Origin: Lewinella sp050633125
Lineage (GTDB): Bacteria; Bacteroidota; Bacteroidia; Chitinophagales; Saprospiraceae
DNA: 64,000 bases
Reading direction: 5' to 3'
NCBI RefSeq assembly: GCF_050633125.1
Contig: NZ_JBOEFX010000001.1
Coordinates: forward strand, 1 to 64,000
Made by a program: the position numbers and the translations under genes. The notes under the pieces were generated by a model. That model ran no database searches and was not told where the DNA came from. It saw nothing but the letters and a program-made list of their open reading frames with translations. The number at the start of each line of letters is the position of its first letter. Position 1 is the stretch's first letter. Below are positions 43,760-52,581 of this stretch, one piece after another.

Positions 43760-44428
43760 TTACCCTCTGATTTCTTTAATCATCTTTATGGCATCATGGG
43801 TAAGTTGTTCGATGCGTGCATAGTCAGGTACACCATTCTTATCCTTGACCATGAGTTGTGAACCCATGCCAACACAGCTTACTCCGGCTTTAAACCAGGC
43901 CTCCAGGGATTCACGGGTAGGAGAAACGCCACCAGTAGGCATGATGGATGTCCATGGCTGTGGGCCTTTAATGTCTTTTACAAAACCAGGGCCATATACA
44001 CCACCAGGGAACAGTTTTACGACTTCACAGCCTAACTCTTCCGCTTCGCAGATCTCTGTAAGAGAGCCACATCCAGGTGACCATAGTACTTTTCTGCGAT
44101 TACACACCAAAGCGATATCTCTGCGGAAAGCAGGTGTAACAATAAAGTTAGCTCCCATCTGCATGTATAATGAAGCGGTGGCCGCGTCTGTAATAGACCC
44201 TACGCCTAGGATCATTTCTGGTAACTCTTTTCTAGCAAAAAGACTTAGTTCACGAAAAACTTCGTGAGCGAAATCACCGCGATTGGTAAACTCGAAAAGG
44301 CGTGCACCTCCTCGGTAACAGGCGCTCAATGCCTCTTTGGCAATAGTAACATCTGAGTGATAAAAAACAGGAACTATACCACTGTCCTGCATAGACTGAA
44401 CAACTTGTATTCTACTAAAATTAGCCAT
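43760..44428 (-). CDS. eda: KDPG aldolase
   Basis: A 222-residue class I aldolase. The Schiff-base Lys lies in CEVVKLFPGGVYG; the catalytic Glu region is LFEFTNRG; the phosphate site is IMPTGGVSP; and SPGCGSLTEICEA fits the family. It splits 2-keto-3-deoxy-6-phosphogluconate into pyruvate and glyceraldehyde-3-phosphate, the last step of uronate catabolism. It is the distal gene after the kinase, MFS and lyase genes on the same strand, with a hairpin in the 129-bp gap before it. Confidence 0.93.
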   Translation of the reverse strand: MANFSRIQVVQSMQDSGIVPVFYHSDVTIAKEALSACYRGGARLFEFTNRGDFAHEVFRELSLFARKELPEMILGVGSITDAATASLYMQMGANFIVTPAFRRDIALVCNRRKVLWSPGCGSLTEICEAEELGCEVVKLFPGGVYGPGFVKDIKGPQPWTSIMPTGGVSPTRESLEAWFKAGVSCVGMGSQLMVKDKNGVPDYARIEQLTHDAIKMIKEIRG

Positions 44429-44502
44429 AAAAAATAGGAAGTTTTAATAATGGGGATTCATAGAGAACTAGTTGGTTTCTTAAATTTCCCAACAAGTTCT
44501 TA

Positions 44503-44549
44503 GCCACAGAGGCACGGCGTTTATGGAAAACCTTCCGTGCCTCCGTGGC
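44503..44549 (-). terminator. Hairpin between kdgK and eda
   Basis: GCCACAGAGGCACGG (44503-44517) pairs with CCGTGCCTCCGTGGC (44535-44549) with one mismatch in a 15-bp stem. It could attenuate transcription into eda or protect the upstream mRNA. Sequences of this CACAGAGGCACGG type look like widespread intergenic simple repeats rather than locus-specific sites. Confidence 0.5.
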
Positions 44550-44557
44550 AGTAAAAT

Positions 44558-45595
44558 TTAACGACTCACACGACCGCTGGCATCACCTCCCATCAATTGC
44601 GTTACTTCAGAGATAGTAGCTAGGTTTGCATCGCCATAAATGGTGTGCTTTAGGCATGAAGCCGCAACCGCAAAATCTAGCGCTTTTTGATCGTCGTCAG
44701 GATAAGCAATCAGGCCGTAGACCAGGCCACCCATGAAGCTGTCGCCTCCACCTACTCGATCAACGATATGGGTGATTTGGTAAGTTGGTGCCTCAAAGAG
44801 CGTTTTACCATCATAAAGTACCCCCGACCAAGTGTTATGCGATGCACTGATCGATCCTCTTAAAGTGGTGATGGCTTTCTTACAGCGTGGAAAACGTTCC
44901 ATTAGCTGCTGTAAAACAGATAGATAGGCCTTGGCATCAACAGAGTGTCCTTGGGTCACATCGACACCTTTAGGATGAATCCCGAAGTGCTTTTCGGCAT
45001 CTTCTTCGTTACCTAAAATAATATCGCAACCAGCCACTAGTTCGGGCATTACTTCTTCGGGCTCTTTACCATACTTCCATAGGTTTTTCCGGTAGTTGAG
45101 GTCCGTAGAAACGGTAACACCCATACGATTAGCTGTTTGGATGGCCTCTAGGCAAGCATCGGCTGCCCCTTGTGAGATAGCTGGTGTAATACCCGTCCAG
45201 TGAAACCATTGTGCATCGGCAAAAACGGCTTCCCAGTCGACCATGCCTTTTTCTATGCTGGCCATTCCGGAGTGTGCTCGGTCATAGACCACTTTGCTAC
45301 CTCTGCTTACGGCTCCCATTTCCAGGAAGTAGATACCTAGCCGCTCGCCGCCGCGAAGCATGTGTTGTGTACCTACGTTGCGTTTACGCATCTCCATCAG
45401 TGCACATTCACCCAAATCATTGGCAGGAATGCGAGAGACAAATTCTGTGGGTATCCCATAGTTAGCTAGTGAAACAGCTACGTTGGATTCACCTCCGCCA
45501 TAAACAACATCAAAGCTGTTGGCCTGAGAAAAACGTTGCATTGCTGGAGGAGTCAGCCGCAGCATGATCTCTCCAAAAGTGACTACTTTTTTCAT
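44558..45595 (-). CDS. kdgK: 2-keto-3-deoxygluconate kinase (PfkB family)
   Basis: A 345-residue ribokinase-fold sugar kinase. The N-terminal motif is VVYGGGESNVAVSLAN, ITPAISQGAADACLEA lies in the middle, and the ATP/anion-hole signature HIVDRVGGGDSFMGGLVYG contains the catalytic Asp. It phosphorylates KDG to KDPG, the substrate of the aldolase encoded next. The gene order MFS-kdgK-eda supports the assignment over other PfkB sugars. Confidence 0.92.
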   Translation of the reverse strand: MKKVVTFGEIMLRLTPPAMQRFSQANSFDVVYGGGESNVAVSLANYGIPTEFVSRIPANDLGECALMEMRKRNVGTQHMLRGGERLGIYFLEMGAVSRGSKVVYDRAHSGMASIEKGMVDWEAVFADAQWFHWTGITPAISQGAADACLEAIQTANRMGVTVSTDLNYRKNLWKYGKEPEEVMPELVAGCDIILGNEEDAEKHFGIHPKGVDVTQGHSVDAKAYLSVLQQLMERFPRCKKAITTLRGSISASHNTWSGVLYDGKTLFEAPTYQITHIVDRVGGGDSFMGGLVYGLIAYPDDDQKALDFAVAASCLKHTIYGDANLATISEVTQLMGGDASGRVSR

Positions 45596-45628
45596 ATTAT
45601 TACTTGACTTAATGTTTAATATTGCTCC

Positions 45629-46948
45629 TTAATTAAGTGGTTTTAATGGTTCAATTTTCGGGCATAAGACCCACACTGCTGCTAATGCAATGATCGCCAA
45701 TGCAGCTCCTATAACAAAAGCTGGTGTATAGTTACCTCCCGCAGTAAGCAAGGGAACTAATACGGTAAGCCCCGCCGCAGTCAATTTTGCTGCGGTTCCC
45801 GCAATACCTGCAAGTGTTCCAACGGTATTGGAACCAAATAAATCACTGGGTAGCGTCTGAACATTACCAATTGCAGTCTGGAATCCAAACAGGATCACAG
45901 CCATCAGCAAAACTGCTGTTACCGGCCCTCCGGGATTTGACATGGCAAATAATGCTGGTAACATGATCAAACAACCTAATGTTATCACCGTTTTACGGGT
46001 CTTATTGACAGACACACCTGCTTTCATGCGATTCTGAGCAAATAAACCCCCAAACCAGGCACCTAACATGGCTCCCACGTAGGGTACCCATGCGTAAAAA
46101 CCTATTGATTTGACGTCCATGCCATAAACCTCATTGAGATAAATAGGAATCCAGAATACGAAAAGCCACCATATTGGATCAATCGCTGCTGAGGCGATAA
46201 TGACTCCCCAGCTTTCTTTATGTTTAAGCATGTTGGTGGTTGTCGGATTATAGCCTTCGTCAGGTTTTCCGTCACCATCTATGTCTTGATTCTGCTGACC
46301 CTTCAGGATGTAATCACGCTCTTCGTCAGTAATCCATGGATGTTTCGACGGAGGTGATTTTACAATAATCCACCATGGAATTAACCACAACAGACCAATA
46401 ACACCAACAATAATGAAAATGAACTTCCAAGACATGTAAATCGATAATATACCGATGGTCGGAAAGGCAATGATACCTCCAATCGCAGCACCTGAATTGA
46501 AAAGTCCTTGTGCAAAAGCTCGCTCCTTAGTGGGAAACCATTCGGCATTACCCTTAGCAGCGCCAGGCCAGTTACCGGCCTCCGCAACACCTAATATTCC
46601 TCTGAATATACTAAGGCTGACAACACCTCTGGCAAAGGCATGCATAGCTGTTGCAATAGACCAAAAGCCAATAGATAGTGCAAAGCCAATGCGGGTACCC
46701 ACTTTGTCAAATATTTTGCCAAAGATAGCTTGACCAAAGGCATAAGAGAAAAGGAATACTACTGAAATAGTCCCGTAAATTGCTTTTCGTTCATCTGCAT
46801 TCTTCTCCGGATACAGATCTTCTGCAATATCCGGCCACAGAACAGGCAAAGCCTGTCTGTCTATGTAATTGATTACCGTAGCTAGAGCGATGAGACCGAT
46901 TACCCACCAACGCAAGCCACTTACCTTTTTTTTGATTTGATTTAACAT
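45629..46948 (-). CDS. Hexuronate-type MFS transporter with EF-hand-like loop
   Basis: A 439-residue 12-helix transporter of the ACS/ExuT type: INYIDRQALPVLWPDIAEDL after helix 1, GVAEAGNWPGAAKGNAEWFP near helix 4, and RAFAQGLFNSGAAIGGI. It is predicted to carry unsaturated uronates (DEH or related) across the inner membrane by cation symport, because it lies between the PL17 lyase and the KDG kinase. The central cytoplasmic loop contains DIDGDGKPDE (residues 222-231), a calcium-loop-like motif unusual in this family. Confidence 0.9.
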   Translation of the reverse strand: MLNQIKKKVSGLRWWVIGLIALATVINYIDRQALPVLWPDIAEDLYPEKNADERKAIYGTISVVFLFSYAFGQAIFGKIFDKVGTRIGFALSIGFWSIATAMHAFARGVVSLSIFRGILGVAEAGNWPGAAKGNAEWFPTKERAFAQGLFNSGAAIGGIIAFPTIGILSIYMSWKFIFIIVGVIGLLWLIPWWIIVKSPPSKHPWITDEERDYILKGQQNQDIDGDGKPDEGYNPTTTNMLKHKESWGVIIASAAIDPIWWLFVFWIPIYLNEVYGMDVKSIGFYAWVPYVGAMLGAWFGGLFAQNRMKAGVSVNKTRKTVITLGCLIMLPALFAMSNPGGPVTAVLLMAVILFGFQTAIGNVQTLPSDLFGSNTVGTLAGIAGTAAKLTAAGLTVLVPLLTAGGNYTPAFVIGAALAIIALAAVWVLCPKIEPLKPLN

Positions 46949-47015
46949 AAGCTATTGGTCTAATGTTTCATGGTCTACCTCTTGCGACTTAATTTTGTCG
47001 ACTAAGAGAAATTTA

Positions 47016-49274
47016 TTACTTGCTTTCATTAGAATTAGTTGTTTTGATAAGTTGATAAGGGCCTTTCCATTCCCACGTTTTTTCTTTGGTATTCACACTG
47101 TGAATGGCTCCTGCTGTTGCATCTTTTTGAGCAAGCATTAATTCCCAGGTGTTACCGTTTTTATGCTGAATCTGACAAATAACATAAGCTTCGTCAGCAT
47201 GTAAGAGACTTAACTTGACCACGTCTCCGAACGGAGAAGAGGGGATTTCTTCAACAGGATTGTAGCTCCCGTGAGACTCCAATATAGAAATGAAAACAGG
47301 ATTAGTAGCAGCATTCTTTCGAATCATAAAGGCAGGGTCACGCCGGAGATTGAAGGAAGGGTCATTTGCGCCCAGGCGCATAAAGTAGAGTTCATCTGAT
47401 GCATTAGCCAAAGACGTCTGGCTGTAAAATTTCCCATCGGAAAACCAGGTTATTTGAGCTTGTCCATCAGTACTATTTCCTTTTGCTTCTGACCATAAGT
47501 GCTGGTAACCATGGCCATCTCCCATTACTTCATGCTCAAGTTTATATTCGAAATTGGTAGACAGGAGGTGTCCGTGAAACCAAGTAGGAAGATCAAATTG
47601 GGCAGGGGTGGCACCTGTTGCTTGATAGATGTCAATAACTACAGGGTGTTCAAAATCTTCATCCTGAAGTAGGAACATAGTCCGTTGAAGCGTATGATCT
47701 TTATAGGCACCGGTGTCGACAGCCCCTATGAGTTGAATATCTGATTGGTCGGCCTTACCAATGTATAAATCTGGTTGTCTTGTTTCCGCAATGCGGATGT
47801 CTCCGTTATAGTGGGAGGTTTCGTTGACAACCAAGGTGTTGTGAGCGATGGATTGCTTGGCCCAGGTATTGTTTTCGCGTAAGTACCGTCCTCCACCTTT
47901 TTGTTCAATGTTGACCCAACGAGCTGAGGCGTAGTCCTGAATAACTTCCCCGGTTTCATCATACAACGAGTAGGAAAGTTTATCAAAGTGGCCATGTCCC
48001 ATACCTTGGGCGGTATATTTCATTACCAAACAGATTTCGGTATCTTTCTTTTGGCTAGCACGTAGAATGGCTAAGCCTCCTTCTTTACCATCGGCACCAT
48101 CTCTATAAAGCATAGACTTTGGCACAAAAGGCTCTGCTAAACCTTGGTGAATTGCTTTAGCTACCGCAAAACCAGCATCTGTAAGAATAACTTTTTGTTG
48201 ATGCTGGGCAATAGATAGTAATTGGGGGTCACGTCCACCATCCAGGTAGATTAGATCCACTGCAGTGATCACTTCGCGAGCCTGGATTGACATCCCTTTT
48301 TGGGAATCGTTGATTGGGAAAAACACACCTTTGTAATCGGCCTGATTCAATAAGGAATAGGTTGCCTTTTCGAGTATGCGATCACGGTAATTAAAGATAT
48401 CTAATGCTGGCTGATTATTTGCTAAAGCCTTGCTGAATAGCAGAAATGGATAAATGGCGTAACGCAAATAATAAGGTCCTTCCGTAAAGTAACCATCAGG
48501 GGAGAAAGAGTAATCGAGTTGGGCAAGAAACCCCGCTGCTTTTTGCCCGGTCAGCTTGATTTGACCATTATCGTTGTCACGTAAATCATCAGGCAGTTGA
48601 TCATTGGGTAACCCGTAAAGGGCCTTCTGTAGCAATTCGTCGTCCTCCATAACGATCGCTATCATGCCTACAGCGGCATTGGCCCAGGTACTGTGGTTAT
48701 GGATACGGTTGAAGAATTGAGGGTTGTCAACAGAAAGGAAATTGGCCATCGGGCGAAAAAGCTGATCATTTAGCAACTGCTGTTCTTCCGTAGAAAGCCA
48801 GTCGTAGATACAATCATAGGCCTGGCTTACGTAGACCAACCAGTTGGCATCGTTGAGGCATTGCCAAAATAATTTTCCTGTAGCGTACGATCTTTTAGTT
48901 GGGTGTATTGGTAGGGTAGGGTAGAGTTGGGCATAAGTCAATAAGGCATCGCGTACAAAAACGGCGTATTTCTCTTCCCCCGTGATTTGAAATAGCACAC
49001 CTGCCTTTTGTAGCAAGAACCAATTTTTCTTATGCTGCTCATGAGTATAACCACCTGCCATATCCTTAGGTACCGGTACGGGTAATGGTTGCCCTAAGAC
49101 TTTATCGACTTCTTGCTTCGCTTTGTCTAAAGCCTCATCGAATAGGGGAACACTACCTAAGCCAGCCCTGATACGTTCAACCCCCTCCAAAGTCAGACTT
49201 AAAGATGGATGCTGAGCGTTGATCGAAGTCAACAACAAAAAGGACAATATGAGGGTACAGATATGTCTAATCAC
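47016..49274 (-). CDS. PL17 oligoalginate lyase
   Basis: A 752-residue protein with a signal peptide (to about residue 20), an all-alpha toroid (about 30-400; NRIHNHSTWANAAVGMI holds the expected catalytic Asn/His region), and a heparinase II/III-like beta-sheet domain (MGHGHFDKLSYSLYDETGE). This is the layout of exolytic alginate lyases of PL17, which release unsaturated monouronate from oligoalginates, usually in the periplasm. Other heparinase II/III families have a similar fold, but PL6 and PL7 genes nearby make alginate the likely substrate. It has no T9SS tail, unlike the PL6 and PL7 enzymes, consistent with a periplasmic place. Confidence 0.88.
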   Translation of the reverse strand: MIRHICTLILSFLLLTSINAQHPSLSLTLEGVERIRAGLGSVPLFDEALDKAKQEVDKVLGQPLPVPVPKDMAGGYTHEQHKKNWFLLQKAGVLFQITGEEKYAVFVRDALLTYAQLYPTLPIHPTKRSYATGKLFWQCLNDANWLVYVSQAYDCIYDWLSTEEQQLLNDQLFRPMANFLSVDNPQFFNRIHNHSTWANAAVGMIAIVMEDDELLQKALYGLPNDQLPDDLRDNDNGQIKLTGQKAAGFLAQLDYSFSPDGYFTEGPYYLRYAIYPFLLFSKALANNQPALDIFNYRDRILEKATYSLLNQADYKGVFFPINDSQKGMSIQAREVITAVDLIYLDGGRDPQLLSIAQHQQKVILTDAGFAVAKAIHQGLAEPFVPKSMLYRDGADGKEGGLAILRASQKKDTEICLVMKYTAQGMGHGHFDKLSYSLYDETGEVIQDYASARWVNIEQKGGGRYLRENNTWAKQSIAHNTLVVNETSHYNGDIRIAETRQPDLYIGKADQSDIQLIGAVDTGAYKDHTLQRTMFLLQDEDFEHPVVIDIYQATGATPAQFDLPTWFHGHLLSTNFEYKLEHEVMGDGHGYQHLWSEAKGNSTDGQAQITWFSDGKFYSQTSLANASDELYFMRLGANDPSFNLRRDPAFMIRKNAATNPVFISILESHGSYNPVEEIPSSPFGDVVKLSLLHADEAYVICQIQHKNGNTWELMLAQKDATAGAIHSVNTKEKTWEWKGPYQLIKTTNSNESK

Positions 49275-49473
49275 TATTTTTTGGATTACATTTTCAGCAG
49301 AATAAGCACTGCTATTAGATATTTTTATCCATATAGCATTGTCATAAATATCAATATAAAAAAAGTTAGCGAAGCGTATTCAAAACTAACCTGAATTGAT
49401 CAGATAGATCATTGAAGAGGTATTTTTAAGTTTAGGTATCAAAGTGAATAAAAGAAAGTAATCAACAATAAAA

Positions 49474-50184
49474 CTATGGTTGAAATACGGTCAATTGGCT
49501 GAAGTCTATTACATCATGTAAATGCTTGCGCATAACTTCTGCAGCTCCCTGACTATATTTATCTGTAATATGCTTAAGAACGAGCTGATGCTCGTGAAAT
49601 GCCTTGTATTCTGTCTCATCATCACAAACCTTATATTGAATAAAGCTTTTAATGATATCTGGCGTTATGATCAGCATCAGAGACTTTAACACCACATTTT
49701 TACTTGCTTCTGCAATTTTTAGGTGAAAAAGCAAATCTTCCTCAATGGCAGGTTCTCCTTGCTTTACTTTGAGTTCGTATGCTTTTAGTGCTTTTTTTAT
49801 TTCTGCTAAATCATCCTTCGTGCGGCGCTCTGCTGCAAAATGCGCCGTAGAGGTTTCCAGAATAACTCGTGTTTCCACTAAAGAAGTAAAATCACTTTTC
49901 TCCAATTTTAATACATCCGTAATCAGCCCTTCTAAAGCCGTTATTCCAATACCAGCGACCACTGTACCACTTTGTGGTAATGTCCTCAGTATGCCATAAA
50001 ACTCCAGCTTCTGTATGGCATCTCTAACAGTTGAACGACTGACGCCAAGTCGTTCTGCCAACTTTCGCTCAGCAGGTAAGCGGTCTCCCGGAGTCAGTTG
50101 TCCAGTAGTAATCAGTTCTTTGATTTGCTTGATAAGCTTATCAACTGGTGATTCTACCTTGATTTCATTGAAATTTTCTAACAT
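49474..50184 (-). CDS. FadR-type GntR regulator of the alginate locus
   Basis: A 236-residue regulator with a GntR winged helix (about 10-78: ITTGQLTPGDRLPAERKLAE, then RLGVSRSTVRDAIQKLE) and an all-helical FCD ligand-binding domain (about 95-225; Asp/His metal-ligand positions appear in LLFHLKIAEAS and HEHQLVLKH). Two TTGGTnnACCAA-type sites lie 31-57 bp upstream of its start, suggesting autoregulation, and matching sites lie upstream of susC. A uronate intermediate such as KDG or DEH is the probable effector, which is an inference from the locus. Confidence 0.9.
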   Translation of the reverse strand: MLENFNEIKVESPVDKLIKQIKELITTGQLTPGDRLPAERKLAERLGVSRSTVRDAIQKLEFYGILRTLPQSGTVVAGIGITALEGLITDVLKLEKSDFTSLVETRVILETSTAHFAAERRTKDDLAEIKKALKAYELKVKQGEPAIEEDLLFHLKIAEASKNVVLKSLMLIITPDIIKSFIQYKVCDDETEYKAFHEHQLVLKHITDKYSQGAAEVMRKHLHDVIDFSQLTVFQP

Positions 50185-50214
50185 CCCTGTTTATTATAGA
50201 AGCTGGCTGCAAAA

Positions 50215-50241
50215 TTGGTTGACCATTAATTGGTTGACCAA
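50215..50241. promoter_or_regulatory. Paired operator candidates upstream of the GntR gene
   Basis: TTGGTTGACCAT (50215-50226) and TTGGTTGACCAA (50230-50241) are two near-palindromes, TTGGT-nn-ACCAA, 15 bp apart. The FadR subfamily of GntR proteins typically binds short palindromes of T-GT-n-AC-A form, so these fit autoregulation. Confidence 0.75.
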
Positions 50242-50484
50242 ATATAAGTCATATTTCCGATTTGCCAAATTTTTTTTGCAAGGAGACCTCTAATACAACA
50301 CTTGATATTGAATTCGTAATAGAAGATAAGCTCCGAGGCAGGTAAAATATGCAATGTGAAGTAATTACGACATAAATAGACTTGTTTAGCAAGGACAAAT
50401 TCTGCTACAAGTGGTAACTCCTAGATCGTATGACGATCAATACAGCTAAATTTTATCCTGCACTTCGTTAGATTTTTCGCCGAA

Positions 50485-52419
50485 CTAATTTCTCACCACC
50501 TTACGGGTCAACTCCCTGTAAGCAGTACCATTCTGAAGCATGAGTTTTATATTTAATATATAAATGCCAGGTACCAATTTGTCCAAATCAACCACCAATT
50601 CATTATCATCTATTCGATACTCCTTTGAGAAAAGACTTCTTCCGGTCAGATCAACTAGCTCTAAATGAGAACGGTAGATTCCTGGTGGTAAATTACTCAA
50701 CCTTACGCTACCATCTGTTGGGTTTGGAAATAAAAGCACTTCACTTTTAAGGCTTTCCAGAACACCAACCGGCCCACCGGGATCTTGAAACACATTAATA
50801 GTCACCGATTGTGTGCCACCAGTAATTGTCAATGTTCCCGATCGATTAACGTTCTCTTCGTTTGGATCAATTATTATATTGAGTTGGGTGTCTCCCGATC
50901 CAGATGAAAGGTTAGTTGAGATCCAACCCGTGCTGCTCGTTATGGTCCAATCGATATTACTGGAAATCATAATAGACCTAGTCTCTCCTTCTCCTCCAAT
51001 ATAAAGCTGTGATACATTTGCAGTTACGTAATTGACAAGGTTGTCAAATAAGTAGGAAGGACCTGTGTTCATCTCGTTAGCATATGGTTGGACATTGACT
51101 GTTGATGAAAATTCAGAAGCACCAACCGCTCGATCAGTTATTGATACCGGTCTCGATTCTGTCATCAAATCAAACAGTATTTCATTATCATAATCCATGC
51201 CTGGATAAAGAGGAACCGCTGGGTAGCCGGCACTAGCTGCCGCAATAACAGGGCTGTTAGATGCTGGCTGAAAGAAGCCTTCGGTATTTGCAACAAGCAG
51301 AGGGTCTGTATTTGAAAGTCCAGACGATGGGGAATCAATCCCTAGGGTACCAAAGGCAAGGTTACCAATCCAGGTTTCATTTCCAGTGTCTTCGTCAAAT
51401 AGTTGCACTTTGGGGTCCGTAAAAATATTATTAGCAATGATAACATTGGTGGGTGGGTTACTTCCTGGACCTCCCAATCTTAATTCCTCTGAATCGATAA
51501 TGGTATTATGATAAATGTGAATATCAGACAAAGGGTCAGACGATTCGTTTTGTAAGTAAATTGTTCTTCGATCTTGCCCTTCGAAATAGTTGTTGTAAAC
51601 GAAATGATTAGAACCCTCTCGTATTCGAACTCCTCCCATATTATTCAGAAAAAAATTGCCGTAAACGATTCCTTCATCACCATGTCTTAGTACCAGTTCA
51701 GCTACCGGGTTGTTTTCAAAGGTGTTATAGCGATACACATTTTGTCTAGACTTATGCGAGATAATTTCACCATCTCCATTGCACTGCGTAAAGTAGCAAT
51801 ACTCCACAAGTGTACGACTATCTAAATCCCCTTGTGAACTGACCCCAATTCTGATTGGTTCAATACCTTGGTCATTGCCTATGCCATCGAAATTTTTGAA
51901 GGAACAATATTGAATCTTGTGATAGCCGGGTTCATCATCCACTAATATGGAGAGTATATTCTGATCATCTAAGTTGAGGCGATTCTCGAAATTACAATAG
52001 CTAATGGTCGTTCTTCTGGATTCTTCATACACCCTGAGGTACTTGAAGCTCGTATAATTCTGAATGTTTACATGCGTAATCAATATGTCACTTCCATATA
52101 CTCTAATTACATCTAAAGTGGGAACAAAACCTCCAATATATTGAAAGCCAGAAAAAGTAACATCATCACCATTGATGACAACTCTAGATACTCCTGTAAA
52201 CAAAACAGTTCCGTACGGTATTGCGGTTACTATCAATCCATCTTTATCAATATCCATACGAGTATCGGAATAGGTACCCTGCTCCCATGCTATTGTATCT
52301 CCTGCGTTTGCCAGGTCTTGGGCCGTATTGAACTCTGATTGAGACGAAACATCATAGCGGTTTTGCGCACTTACCAGAACACTAAGGAATAGAAACGAAA
52401 ACAAAAGAGGAATTTTCAT
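50485..52419 (-). CDS. Secreted PL6 alginate lyase with T9SS sorting tail
   Basis: A 644-residue protein: a signal peptide; a right-handed beta-helix of PL6/chondroitinase B type (about 20-430), with the catalytic Lys in ISHKSRQNVYRYNTFEN and Arg in ELVLRHGDEGIVYG; GGVRIREGSNHFVYNNYFEG; a BACON-like domain (about 475-560, DWTITSSTGWIS); and a type A T9SS tail (FPNPTDGSVRLSNLPPG to the end). It should cut alginate endo- or exolytically outside the cell. The repeat element at 52429 lies 10 bp upstream of the start codon. Confidence 0.9.
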   Translation of the reverse strand: MKIPLLFSFLFLSVLVSAQNRYDVSSQSEFNTAQDLANAGDTIAWEQGTYSDTRMDIDKDGLIVTAIPYGTVLFTGVSRVVINGDDVTFSGFQYIGGFVPTLDVIRVYGSDILITHVNIQNYTSFKYLRVYEESRRTTISYCNFENRLNLDDQNILSILVDDEPGYHKIQYCSFKNFDGIGNDQGIEPIRIGVSSQGDLDSRTLVEYCYFTQCNGDGEIISHKSRQNVYRYNTFENNPVAELVLRHGDEGIVYGNFFLNNMGGVRIREGSNHFVYNNYFEGQDRRTIYLQNESSDPLSDIHIYHNTIIDSEELRLGGPGSNPPTNVIIANNIFTDPKVQLFDEDTGNETWIGNLAFGTLGIDSPSSGLSNTDPLLVANTEGFFQPASNSPVIAAASAGYPAVPLYPGMDYDNEILFDLMTESRPVSITDRAVGASEFSSTVNVQPYANEMNTGPSYLFDNLVNYVTANVSQLYIGGEGETRSIMISSNIDWTITSSTGWISTNLSSGSGDTQLNIIIDPNEENVNRSGTLTITGGTQSVTINVFQDPGGPVGVLESLKSEVLLFPNPTDGSVRLSNLPPGIYRSHLELVDLTGRSLFSKEYRIDDNELVVDLDKLVPGIYILNIKLMLQNGTAYRELTRKVVRN

Positions 52420-52428
52420 AGGTACTTA

Positions 52429-52575
52429 GTATTGCGCATAAAATAAAATGCGATTCTCTCAGGTTCTCCATAATAGTTAACATGTTTGAAATGAACCACT
52501 TAGTTAACTATTATGGAAAACAGACCACGAAGTAGCCGCGAATCGAATCGCATTTTATTTTCGTGCTGTTCCTTA
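52429..52575. repeat. Palindromic repeat element, copy 2 of 3
   Basis: The left end GTATTGCGCATAAAATAAAA and right end CATTTTATTTTCGTGCTGTT match copies 1 and 3. The core has a second inverted pair, CCATAATAGTTAAC and GTTAACTATTATGG (14 bp, exact), and the outer arms extend with ATGCGATTC and GAATCGCAT, so the whole 147 bp can fold as one cruciform. It lies between the PL7 and PL6 genes. Confidence 0.8.
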
Positions 52576-52581
52576 AATATT

